Assembly: GCF_037176765.1 (NCBI RefSeq)
Contig: NC_090027.1
Span: 5,777,930 to 5,841,929 of the forward strand
Direction: 5' to 3'
DNA length: 64,000 nucleotides
Origin: Anolis sagrei
Taxonomy: Eukaryota; Chordata; Lepidosauria; Squamata; Anolidae
Shown here: in pieces, positions 54,530 through 64,000 of the stretch
Layout: the number at the start of each line of letters is the position of its first letter
Position numbering within the stretch: the first letter of the stretch is position 1
The notes under the pieces: generated by a model
What the model saw: the letters and a program-made list of their open reading frames with translations, nothing else
What the model was told of the DNA's origin: nothing
Databases searched by the model: none
Translations under genes and position numbers: made by a program

Positions 54530-55255
54530 CTGTGAAGATCCCTTACCTTGCCAGCCGGGGGGTGGCAGGGTCTAGGAAGAGACAGGCTAGGTAGTTTCAG
54601 CTTAGTAGGCCTGGCAGAGAGCTGCAGGAGCCATCTTAGTTTAGGGAGGACTCCAGTTCAGAGAGGGGGAGTGGCCTAGGCCTGAGCCAGCCCAGCAACA
54701 GCCAGGATTGGTTTGGAAAAGGGGGGCGGAGTTGGACAAAAGGAGGGAAAGAGAGAAGCTTGTTTTGGCAGTTCAGTTCAGTTCTGGGTGATGTTAGAGT
54801 AGGATTAGAGTTTTAAGGAGTCTCTGTTAGTAAATAGGCAGCTTGCCTGAAGTTTGCACAGCAACGCAGGCTGTGTCAGACTGGTTACAGCTATTTTAGA
54901 AAAGAAAATAGCTGGGTTTTGTAATAGGAACTGTAACAAAGATAGAACCATTCTCTCATGCAACCGATACGCTTTTAAGACCAAAGAACACTTTTAATTG
55001 TAACAGCCAAGCCTATTCAACTGCATTCGCTTTATTCTGTAACTTCTATTCAATAAACTTTTCTTGTTATTTTTTAAAACTTAAGCCTGAGTCACGTGCC
55101 ATTTTGTAGATTCAGTCCCTTTTCTTTTTAAATCAACCTCTCCTGTTTCCCCTCAAAGAAGCCCTTTTAATACACAGTGTTTGGTGGTCCTAGAAAAGCC
55201 TTTTAATATTTTAAAATAGCTAGAGGGTTCCTGATTCTTTAGTTTATGGTGGCAG
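54530..55255 (+). mobile_element. Probable solo or partial LTR inside CR1
   Basis: A segment starting with TG and containing an AATAAA (about 55050) is followed by a primer-binding-like tggtggcagcgaagg. It interrupts CR1. Only one terminal-repeat-like unit is seen, with no retroviral genes, so it is a fossil fragment. The family is not assigned; a Gypsy-type LTR is possible. Confidence 0.4.
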
Positions 55256-55555
55256 CGAAGGTTTAAATCAAGAGACATCCCCTCAAACACTATAAGTGCC
55301 AAAGTGGTGTGAATTCCTTATTGAAGGAGGGACAGTTTTGGGATCTGTTTGCCCCCTGTCCAGTGATATTGTTTGGCCATAAAGACTGCCTTTATGATTG
55401 GGGGTAGATGGTGGGATTGATCGCATTGCCATCTGCCTGGTTATTATAATGGCCATCTGTTGGGGGTGCTTTGAATGCAATTTTCCTGCTTCTTGGCAAA
55501 ATGGGGTTGGACTGGATGGCCCATGAGGTCTCTTCCAACTCTAGGATTCTATGAT

Positions 55556-56190
55556 TGTATGGGACCCCCCTGCCCCCCACCCATAATGGACAGATTGAAC
55601 ATTGATCTTTCGGAACCCCAGAGCAAAAACAGATATCTGCCCTCCAAATTTGAGGAGGCTCCCAAAAAGGGATCAGGGCCCCCATTGAAAGGCAGGACAT
55701 GAAATGGGTCAATATTTACACTACCTCCAGTGTCTCCTGGGCAGCTGATGTGAGCCTCCTTGGCTTCCAATTGTCCTCCTGTGGTCTACCTGAAAGGAGC
55801 ATTCCCACCACTCCTTCCACGCCAGAACTGAAGTTCATCCGGGAGAAAGAAGCAATATGTTCCTACTCGCCTCACCTTAATCCCAACAGTAGAGCTGTGA
55901 TTTTTCATTTGCCACTTTTCTGCCTTCTGCAACACTTCTCATCATTGCACACCTTCTCCTTGGCACAACCCCTTCACACTCTTTGGGTGTTTCATCATCC
56001 AAGCACCAACAGTTATTTTCTGCCTGGGGCAGGAAAGGTGGAAAGCTCACCCAGAATTTTCTGAACTGACAACTCTTTGAGTAATAAAACTGGGCTCTGA
56101 ATCAAAGCCAATTGCAGATCTGTTTCCCAAAGGTGCGCAAGACCGTACCTTCAGGAATGTCATGAACAATGTGTAGATTGCCATTCTCAA
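55556..56190. other. Intergenic sequence, nothing recognised
   Basis: Appears non-repetitive. No exon or RNA gene recognised. Confidence 0.35.
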
Positions 56191-57352
56191 TCTATATATA
56201 TATATATAAATGGTCATGTCATAATGAGTTCCTTAAAAACAAAAGAACCAGTGAATGAAATGACACCAAATTTGGCAACAAAACATCTCACTACGCAAGG
56301 AGTGACCATAGAATCATAGAATCATAGAATCAAAGAGTTGGAAGAGACCTCATGGGCCATCCAGTCCAACCCCCTGCCAAGAAGCAGGAATATTGCATTC
56401 AAATCACCCCTGACAGATGGCCATCCAGCCTCTGCTTAAAAGCTTCCAAAGAAGGAGCCTCCACCACACTCCGAGGCAGAGAGTTCCACTGCTGAACGGC
56501 TCTCACAGTCAGGAAGTTCTTCCTAATGTTCAGATGGAATCTCCTCTCTTGTAGTTTGAAGCCATTGTTCCGCGTCCTCACCATCACTCAAAAAAATTAT
56601 GATTTTGTCATTTGGGAGTTGTAGTTGCTGGGATTTGTAGTTCACCTATAATCAAAGAGCATTCTGAACTCCACCAACGATGGAATTGAACCAAACTTGG
56701 CACACAGGACTCCCATGACCAACAGAAAATACTAGAAGGGTTTGGTGGGCATTGACCTTGAGTTTGAGAGTTGTAGTTCACCTACATCCAGAGAGCACTG
56801 TGGATTCAAACAATGATGAATCTGGACCAAACTTGGCATGAATATTCCATATGACCAAATATGAATACAGATAGAATTTGGGGGAAATAGACCTTGGCAT
56901 TTGGGAGTTGTAGTTACTAGGATTTATAGTTCACCTACCATCTGAATGAACCCCACAAATGACAGAATTGGGCCAAACTTCCCACACAGAACCCCCATGA
57001 CCAACAGAAAATACTTAAGGCCATCCAGTCCAACTCCCTTCACCAGGGCAAGAAAATGTAATCAAAACCCTCCTGACAGAGAGCCATCCAGCCGTAGATA
57101 TAGATATATATATATGATTCACACACAGAGAGATAAAGTATTATAGATTTGAAAGAGACTCTTAAAGATGGACAATTATATGTTGCATATTCCAGAGTAG
57201 GCAAACCAGACAATCTCTACGTCAACACTGTCAAAGAAACATCAAGAAATACTGTTTACCCACAAGTATAAAGTCATTACAGCACTTTCTAATGACTTTA
57301 TTTTCCATATCACCAGACTGGGCCACAGCAACGCGTGGCAGGGGACCGCTAG
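56191..57352 (+). mobile_element. Non-autonomous Helitron with a CR1 insertion
   Basis: It starts TCtatatatatatatataaa after an A. It ends ggccacagcaacgcgtggc, then a short spacer and CTAG before a T. The body matches 46899-47467 and, in its 3' third, the reverse complement of 63648-64000. CR1 at 56308-56578 interrupts it. Confidence 0.85.
56308..56578 (-). mobile_element. CR1 LINE 3' end inside the Helitron
   Basis: CR1 3' repeat (agaatcatagaatcatagaa) and minus-strand ORF2 end ([20 protein letters not shown]). It is younger than the Helitron. Confidence 0.9.
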
Positions 57353-57664
57353 TAATGTATATTTATAAGTTTTCCATTCCCTTCACACATAAAAGGTAAA
57401 GGTTTCTCCTTGACATTATGCTGGGTTTCATCCCTGGACTGCACAAGTTTCTTGTGTCATCAAGCTTCCAAACCTCAATGAGTAGCTAGGCTAGAGATAG
57501 GACTAGCCTGAGGGATTCCTCCCTCCCAAAAGGGCTTTGTTGTTACTTTTCCTGCCAACCACTGTATCCTTCCCCTTTGATGATGTCGTAATGGAAAGCT
57601 GTGAGCGAACTTCCTCTTTATGTTTGTATTACCATGTGGTCTCTCCACCATTTTTCAGTCTCTT
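57353..57664. other. Intergenic spacer
   Basis: Starts with a short SINE tail remnant (aaaggtaaaggtttctccttg); otherwise nothing recognised. Confidence 0.35.
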
Positions 57665-58030
57665 CTGCCTTTTCTTCCTTCCAAGAGAAGGCTGAGGGGA
57701 GACATGGTGAGGGCCATGGATCAAGATGTGAGGGGAAGTCATAGGGAGGATGGAGCAAGCTTTTTTCTCTTGCTCTGGAGACTAGGACATGGAATAATGG
57801 CTTCAAACTACAGGAAAGAAGATTCCGCCTGAACATTAGGAAGAACTTTCTGACTGTGAGAGCTGTTCAGCAGTGGAACTCTCTGCCCTGGAATGTGGTG
57901 GAGGCTTTTAAACAGAGACTGGATGGCAACCTGTCAGGGGTGCTTTGAATAAAATTTTCCTGCTTCTTGGCAGGGGATTGAACTGGATGGCCCATAAGGT
58001 CTCTTCCAACTCTACGACTCTATGATGGGA
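57665..58030 (+). mobile_element. CR1 LINE 3' end
   Basis: Sense CR1 ORF2 end (ggaactctctgccctggaat) and 3' terminus (ccaactctacgactctatga). Confidence 0.88.
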
Positions 58031-58038
58031 CAAAAGTG

Positions 58039-58510
58039 TGGGACTGTGGCGCAGCTGGCTGGGAGTCAGCTGCATTAGGATCACTACGGACCAAAAGGTC
58101 ATGAGTTCAAAGTCAGCCCCAGTCGGAGTGAGCTTCTGACCAATTTGTGTAGCTTGTTGTCGACCTTTGCAGCCCGAAAAACAGTTGCATCTATCAAGTA
58201 GGAAATTTAGGTCCCACTTATGTGGGGAGGCTAATTTAACTAATTTATGAGGCCATAAAAATCTCCAGCAAGCCTGCAAAGAATGAGGAAGTACTTCATC
58301 AGTGTCACAAATGGACGGTGAAACGATAGCTCCCCTGGTGGCCGGAAGCTGGAATGTTAAATAGCCTCTGAGTGTCTGTCTATATATGTTGTGTGTCTAT
58401 GGCATTGAATGTTTGCCATGTATATGTACATTGTAGTCCGCCTTGAGTCCCCTGCGGGGTGAGAAGGGCAGAATATAAATACTGCAAATAAATAAATAAA
58501 TAAATAAATA
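58039..58510 (+). repeat. SINE family C, full length
   Basis: tRNA-like head (gactgtggcgcagctggct; ggtcatgagttcaaagtc), a long body (gtaggaaatttaggtccc; ctccagcaagcctgcaaag), and an L2-like tail (gtccgccttgagtcccctgc) ending in (aaat)n. The tail implies mobilisation by the L2-like LINEs here. Confidence 0.9.
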
Positions 58511-58559
58511 AAAAGTCCCTGGGATAGGGCTTGGCTGTTGTCAGTGTCCTTGCCAATTC

Positions 58560-59835
58560 ATAAATCCTGGTAGTTCAGCTTTACGTACCTTATCTATTTA
58601 TTTATTTATTATTTGAACTTATATGCCACCACTCCCCTGCGGCTCGGAGCGGCTTACAAGAATGGCTAAAATCTAACAAAATAATTTTAAAACAGCAATA
58701 TCAAAGATCAAAGGCCTGTCGAAACAGATATGTCTTACAAGCCCTGCGGAAAGCTGGTAAGTCCCGCAAGGCACGGACTTCAGGTGGCAGAGTATTCCAG
58801 AGTGATGGTGCCACTGCTGGGAAGGCTCTGCGTCTGGTTGCCGTTAGACGCAAGGTCTTGACACTGGGGACTTCCAATAGATCTTGGTCCTCAGAACGGA
58901 GGGATCTCTGGGGTTGGGAGGGGGTGAGGCGGTCCCTCAGGTACATCGGCCCCAGACCATGCAAGACCTTAAAGGTGAGTACCATCCCTTTGAAAGTGAT
59001 CCGGTGCTCAATTGGTAACCAATGCAGCTGCAGTCAGATTGGGGTGATGTGGCATCTCATCGGAATTCCCGCAAGAAGCCGAGCAGCTGGATTTTGTACC
59101 AACTTGAGCTTCCGGATCACCGACAGAGGAAGGCCAATGTAGAGGGCGTTACAGTAGTCCAGTCTTGAGATGACCGTAGCCTGGATCACCGTAGCTAGGT
59201 CGTCCCTGGACAGGGAGGGGGCCAGCCGTCTAGCCTGCTGCAGGTGAAAGAAGGCGGTCCTGCTCACGGCGGAGACCTGGGCCTCCATCCTCAGCAGAGG
59301 GTCCAAAAGGACTCCCAGACACTTTACCAATGATGACGGGCATAGTGCCTTGCCATCCAGGGTAGGCAGCTGGATGTCCCCACTGCCCAGTTGACCCAGC
59401 CATAGGATCTCTGTCTTTGCTGGATTCACCCTCAACCTGCTGGCACGCAACTATCCAGTCACAGCCTCGAGGCACTGATGGAAATAATCGGGTCCAGAGT
59501 CCGGTCGGCCTTCCATCTTCAGCACCAGCTGAGTGTCATCGGCGTACTGGTAACACTCAAGCCCAAAACCTCAAACCAGCTGAGCAAGTGGTTGCATATA
59601 GATGTTAAACAACAGAGGGGAGAGAATGGCCCCCTGAGGAACCCCACAAGAGAGAGACCAGGCCTCCCCTCTCCACTCGCTATCCATGGTTGTGAAGAAA
59701 GGAGGACAGCCAGTTTAAAGCTCTCCCCCTGACTCAGTCCAACAGCAGCAAGGCGGTGGGTCAAAAGATTGTGGTCAACTGTGTCAAATACTGCTGTGAG
59801 ATCCAATTTCATGGCTGGAATACCTTGTTCCACGA
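58560..59835 (-). mobile_element. L2-related LINE (second subfamily)
   Basis: The minus strand encodes [59 protein letters not shown] and RRRAFPAVAPSLWNTLPPEV in consecutive blocks with frame breaks. The C-terminus differs from the other L2 copies. The 3' tail is at 58580-58660. Its 5' break lies about 60 bp from the NEFL poly(A) site. Confidence 0.9.
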
Positions 59836-59889
59836 CCTTCCTTTTCCCTTGTCCAAAATACACAATGAAATATATTGAAGACATACTCC

Positions 59890-60318
59890 TGTATAGTTGC
59901 TCTGTATCTTTATTGATTAGGTGAATTTGCACAGACTTCATTGCTTTTACCGTCCAAGGTTTCCAGGTAATTCATTTGTTTTTAAATCTAATTGAGACCT
60001 CTTGCTTTCTCTCCCCCAACTCAACCCCCTCGGTGACATTCCCAGGTTTTTCCCCTTCCCATTTAAAACACTTAAAGTTTGAAATCTGCCAGGTTGCACA
60101 TTGCTCTGGGACTCATAAAGACACACCATGCGTAGATTGGGAGCAGCCAGTGGGACACTCTGCAAGCATTCGAGTTACTTTGCGTTGGAAAAGAAAACAA
60201 AAACAAACCAGACATTGAACTTCTTCTTAACCTACGGACATTTTTTGTGAGACTTAAATAAGTGGTGCGGAAACTTGAGCTCAAATGATCTGGGAAACCA
60301 AACTACGGTGTTTTGTTC
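59890..60318 (-). other. NEFL: NEFL 3'UTR with poly(A) signal
   Basis: Non-repetitive sequence downstream of the NEFL stop. On the minus strand AATAAA lies at 59909-59914, so cleavage is expected near 59890. Further signals could exist in the LINE beyond. Confidence 0.65.
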
Positions 60319-60488
60319 TCAATCCTTCTTCTTTCCCTTGGGTGCCTCCTTTTCAACAACTTCTGGTTCCTCTTCCTTTTTCTCTTCTTCTTCTTCTCCT
60401 TCTTCTCCCTCAGCCTCTTCTCCTCCTTCTTCTTCTTCACCTTCCTCTTCTCCTTCTCCTTCTCCTTCCTCCTCTTCTTCCTTGGCCC
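60319..60488 (-). CDS. NEFL: Neurofilament light polypeptide, last coding exon (partial gene)
   Basis: Minus-strand exon after a pyrimidine-rich acceptor (ctctttcccaaag). The first two bases complete a Gly codon, and 55 more codons end in EVVEKEAPKGKKKD and a TGA at 60319-60321. The exon is Glu/Gly-rich, like the tail E segment of vertebrate NEFL, whose C-terminus in mammals also ends KKKD. NEFL is the core subunit of neurofilaments. The opposite orientation to NEFM with 3' ends facing is the known vertebrate layout and supports the call. Exons 1-3 lie beyond 64000. The + strand frames here are antisense artefacts. Confidence 0.88.
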
Positions 60489-60667
60489 CTTTGGGAAAGA
60501 GTGAGGGAGAAAGATCAAAGGGGTTGAACATAGGAAAGCATTCCAAAATAAAATGGTAGTCCTTGGAGAAAACATTCTTGGCAAATTGGCAAATGCCTGT
60601 TTGAAACCAATACCCTATTCAAAGCCAACGCAATATGGATGAGATCCTGCATCAATGATGCAGCTAT

Positions 60668-60750
60668 ATTGTGTTGTCGAAGGCTTTCATGGCGAGAATC
60701 ATTGGGTTGCTGTGAGTTTTCTGGGCTGTATGGCCATGTTCTAGAAGCAC
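60668..60750 (-). mobile_element. Penelope-like element terminus
   Basis: PLE end (tgtcgaaggctttcatggcg; gttttctgggctgtatggcc) cut off at a family C SINE. Confidence 0.75.
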
Positions 60751-61335
60751 CGGGATTATGGCGCAGCTGGCTGGGAGTCAGCTGCATTAAAATCACTACT
60801 GGCCGAAAGGTCATGAGTTTGAAGCCAGACCGGGTTGGAGTGAGTGTCCAACCAATTTGTGTAGCTTGCTGCCGACTTTTGCAGCCCGAAAGACAGTTGC
60901 ATCTGTCAAGTAGGAAATTTAGGCACCGCCTACGCGGGGAGGCTAATTTAACTAATTTACAATGCCATAAAAATCTCCAGCAAGCCTGCAAAGAATGAGG
61001 AAGTACTTCATCAGTGTCACAAATGGACAGTAAAGCAACAGCTCCCCCGGTGGCCAGAATACCCTCAGGAAAAGCTGGAATGTTAAATTGCCTCTGTGTC
61101 TGTCTATATATGTTGTGTGTCTATGGCAGTGGTTCTCAACCTGGGGTCCCCAGATGTTTTTGGCCTACAACTCCCAGAAATCTCAGCTAGTTTACCAGCT
61201 GTTAGGATTTCTGGGAGTTGAAGGCCAAAAACATCTGGTCTATGGCATTGAATGTTTGCCATGTATATGTACAATGCAATCCGCCCTGAGTCCCCTGCGG
61301 GGTGAGAAGGACGGAATATAAATACTGTAAATAAA
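60751..61335 (+). repeat. SINE family C carrying a hAT MITE
   Basis: Full-length copy with tRNA-like head (gattatggcgcagctggct) and L2-like tail ending in (aaat)n. The hAT MITE at 61128-61238 is inserted near its 3' end. Confidence 0.9.
61128..61238. mobile_element. Palindromic hAT MITE with 8-bp target duplication
   Basis: Starts agtggttctcaacctggggt. The interior is a palindrome (caactcccagaaatctcagc and complement). The 8-bp duplication tctatggc is exact (61120-61127, 61239-61246). The right end lacks the outermost inverted repeat. Confidence 0.85.
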
Positions 61336-61349
61336 TAAAATAAATTATT

Positions 61350-62665
61350 TCCTGATGTTTTGCCCACATCTATGGCAGTCCAGGCATTCTCAGAGGTTGT
61401 GAGGTCTGCTGGAAACCAGGCAAGTGGGGTTTATATATCTGTGAAATGTCCAGGGTGGGAAAAGGAACTCTTGTCTATTTGAGGCAAGTGTGGACATTGC
61501 AATTGGCCACCTTGATTAGCCCTGAATGGTCTTGATTAGCATTGAATTCCCCCAGGCAGGAAACAACCAGGCTTTGAAGCTGCAAGGCCATTCAATGCTA
61601 ATCAAGGCGGCCAATTGCAACGTTCACACCCTGGACATTCTACATATCTGTGGAATGTCCAGGGTGGGAGAAAGAACTGTTGTCTGTTTGAGGCATGTGT
61701 GAATATTGCAATTGGCCACTTTGTTTAGCATTGAATGGCCTCGCAGCTTCAAAGCCTTGTTGCTTCCTGAATTGGGGAATTCAATGCTAATCAAAGCTAT
61801 TCAGTGCTAAGGTGGTCAACTGCACCATTCACACTTGTCTCAAACAGACAAGTTCTTTCTCCCACCCAACTGGCCAGCTTGGTTAACATTGAATAGCCTT
61901 GATTAGCATTAAATTCCCCCAGGCAGGTAGCAGCCAGGCTTTGAAGCTGCAAGACTATTCAATGCTAACCAAGCTGGCCAACTGCAACATTCACACTTGC
62001 CTCAAACATACAACGAGTTCTTTCTCCCACCCAATTGGTCTGCTTGATTAGCATTGAATGGCCTTGCAGCTTCAAAGCCTGGTTGCTTCTTGAATGGGGG
62101 AATTCAATGCTAATCAAAGCTATTCAGTGCTACGGTGGCCAAGTGCAACATTCACACTTGCTTCAAACAGACAATGAGTTCTTTCTCCCACCCAATTGGT
62201 CTGCTTGGTTAGCATTGAATGGCCTTGCAGCTTCAAAGCCTGGTTGCTTCCTGAATGGGGGAATTCAATGCTAATCAAGGCTATTCAGTGCTACGGTGGC
62301 CAATTGCAACATTCACACTTGTCTCAAACAGACGAGTTCTTTCTCCCACCCAATTGGTCTGCTTGGTTAGCATTGAATGGCCTTGATTAGCATTGAATTC
62401 CCCCAGGTAGGTAGCAGTCAGGCTTTGAAGCTGCAAGACCATTCAATGCTAACCAAGCTGGCCCTATGCTACATTTACACTTGCCTCCAGCTGACAAGAC
62501 TTCTTTCGCCTATGCTGGAAATTCCACAGATATATAAACTTTACTCGCCTAGCTTCCAACAGACCTCATTATCTCTGAGGATGCCTGCCAGAGATGCAAG
62601 TGAAATGTCAGGAGAGAATGCTTCTGGAACATGGCCATACAGCCTGGAAAACTTACAGCAACCTG
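61350..62665. repeat. PLE-derived tandem and inverted array
   Basis: Repeated PLE body modules of about 160 bp (ccacccaattggtctgcttg; gcattgaatggccttgcagc; gtggccaattgcaacattca) occur in both orientations, framed by PLE termini at 61350-61440 and 62560-62660. Three to five near-identical units lie at 62020-62390. Confidence 0.85.
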
Positions 62666-63090
62666 ATATAGCGATATTTTCAAATGCTAACCCTTCAATC
62701 TACATTTCAAAACACACAATATGCACGATCAAAGCTACAGTGTGCAATTGTAGTGTTCAGTGTGTAAAGGCAAAGCGTAGCGGCACTGTGCATTAAAATA
62801 TTGTCAGCCCATGGATGGTTGAATCCATGGATGCAGAATCCTTGGATACAGAGGACCATCTGCATTATTCTTCCCAAAGGCACAGAACAGCTAAGATGAG
62901 CCTGTTCAACTCTATTTTGCCGTAACTCTGATCAAAGAGGCTCATCTAATGGGAGAACAATGTGAAGAAAGGAAAATAGTATGAAAGGAATGACAGACCA
63001 CTGTATCCACGGTGGATCCCACCGATTAGAAGAAAAACAATCCCCTTTCTGCTGCAATCCTGAGGTTTACTGTACACCAGACTCTTTGTC
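62666..63090. other. Intron sequence, little recognised
   Basis: It includes a dispersed-repeat-like segment at 62795-62865 (ccatggatggttgaatccat). No exon is seen. Confidence 0.35.
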
Positions 63091-63370
63091 GCAGCAATGG
63101 ATGCAGTTTGACACCAGTTTAACTGCCATGACTCAATGCTATGGAATCCTGAGAGTTATAGTTTGGTGAGGCTCCAGTACTGTTTGGCAGAGAAAGCTAA
63201 AGCTACAAGGGTTGAATGAAAAGGAATGCCTCCACCTTCGTAACTCCTCAACAGATGGTGGAACTGGTATGCAGCAGATACTGGCTTGTTCAGTAGACTC
63301 TCCTCTACAGTTCCATTTTGGTGGGAAGCCTTAGCATTGAACAGTTGTGTTGTTAAAGTGCTAAGGATGT

Positions 63371-63619
63371 CACCCTGCACAGACGGGCAGTCAATGTGAC
63401 TTAAGCAACGTGCAGTCATTGAATTCTTGAAAGCAGAAGGTGTCACCCCAAAGGAGATTCATCAGAGAATGCCAGCTGTTTATGGTGATTGTGTTGATGT
63501 GAGTAGTGCGCATCATTGAGCGAGTAAGTTTAAAGATGTTGAGGTGACACCTTCTGCTGTCAAGAATTTAATGACTGCATGTTGCTTAAGTCGCATTGAC
63601 CGACCGTCTGTGCAGGGTT
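63371..63619. mobile_element. Mariner transposase 5' remnant as an inverted pair
   Basis: The + strand from 63406 encodes QRAVIEFLKAEGVTPKEIHQ, then AVYGDCVDVSSAHH, an N-terminal helix-turn-helix domain of a mariner-type transposase. It ends at a stop near 63517. The first 77 bp (63371-63447) recur inverted at 63543-63619. No DDD/E catalytic part is seen. Confidence 0.7.
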
Positions 63620-63647
63620 CCATACTTCGCACTTTATTTATTATTTA

Positions 63648-64000
63648 CTAGCCATTCCCTGCCACGCGTTGCTGTGGCCCAGTCTGGTGCTCTGGAAAAT
63701 AAAGTAATGAGAAAGTGTTGTTTCTAATATATGTCATTTCTTTATGCTTGTGGGTAAACAATATTTTTTGTTGTTTCTTTGTCAGTGTTGATGTGGAGAG
63801 TGTCTGGTTTGCCCACCCTGGAACATGCAACATATAATTGCCCTTCTTAAAGGATCCCTTTCAAATCTATGATACTATATCTCTCTCTGTGTGTGTGAAT
63901 CAAATCTCTCTCTCTCTCTCTATGGCTGAATGGCTGTGTGTCAGGAGGACTTCGATTACGTGTTCTTGCCCTGGTGAAGGGAGTTGGACTGGATGGCCTT
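63648..64000 (-). mobile_element. Helitron 3' part, cut by the window end
   Basis: The reverse complement ends gggccacagcaacgcgtggc, then a short spacer and CTAG at 63648. It matches the 3' third of the copy ending at 57352. Confidence 0.8.

Larger units (their letters stand above)
52925..55555 (+). mobile_element. CR1 LINE split by three later insertions
   Basis: Sense CR1 segments at 52925-53094, 53433-53913, about 54318-54529 and about 55445-55555 are in the right order. Blocks include [15 protein letters not shown] and [20 protein letters not shown], the [12 protein letters not shown] block, the tggaactctctgccccggag block, and the CR1 end (aactctaggattctatgatt). The gaps hold a hAT MITE, a LINE fragment and an LTR-like segment. 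Confidence 0.88.
60489..64000 (-). other. NEFL: NEFL intron 3 (partial)
   Basis: From the acceptor at 60489-60490 to the window end no further NEFL exon is found. The intron is filled with a PLE-derived array, a SINE, a mariner remnant and a Helitron end. Confidence 0.75.

Noticed and set aside
60275-60559. + strand Ser-rich frames at the NEFL exon
   Set aside because: Antisense to the glutamate-rich NEFL tail codons.

Overview
This is a stretch of vertebrate nuclear DNA, most likely from a squamate reptile (a lizard). The host genes carry vertebrate neurofilament exons and GT-AG introns. The repeats are a typical squamate mix: CR1, L2-like, RTE-BovB, L1 and another non-LTR family, Penelope-like elements (PLEs), non-autonomous Helitrons, hAT MITEs, a mariner remnant and at least three tRNA-headed SINE families. 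The species cannot be named from the sequence.

Two host genes are present. NEFM (neurofilament medium) is complete on the + strand in three exons (10336-11445, 21192-21316, 29640-31485). It has a compact GC-rich promoter with CRE, E-box and TATA motifs at 10233-10277, a 3'UTR, and a poly(A) signal at 32052-32057. It encodes 1026 residues. The tail carries 39 (S/T)PxK motifs in a six-residue repeat. About 28 kb downstream and convergent lies the last coding exon of NEFL (neurofilament light), 60319-60488 on the - strand, with its 3'UTR. The start of the intron before it (NEFL intron 3) fills the window to 64000. Convergent NEFM-NEFL is the known vertebrate arrangement. The two proteins co-assemble in neuronal intermediate filaments.

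Layout: 1-2100 holds SINE pieces, a 46-bp minisatellite and an unassigned GC-rich stretch. 2110-4345 is an AT-rich tandem array built on a LINE 3' end. 4346-10125 is a roughly two-dozen-copy array built on a CR1 LINE fragment, with one other LINE inserted in it, and it runs right up to the NEFM promoter. NEFM intron 1 (11446-21191) opens with a tandem array whose first units copy the 3' end of exon 1 together with its splice donor. NEFM intron 2 (21317-29639) is mostly CR1, L2, BovB and SINE. The NEFM-NEFL intergenic region is a dense nest of repeats in which target-site duplications let several insertions be ordered in time.

The most interesting signals are: (i) the duplicated exon-1/donor modules in NEFM intron 1; (ii) hammerhead-ribozyme-like cores in many PLE copies, on both strands, including one copy with inverted pseudo-LTRs; (iii) the unusual NEFM tail repeat; (iv) two different LINE 3' ends turned into satellite-like arrays upstream of NEFM; (v) a GC-rich, CpG-rich cluster of inverted repeats at 38640-39600. 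I see no wholly new gene system. The long open frames in simple repeats and opposite the neurofilament exons look like artefacts.
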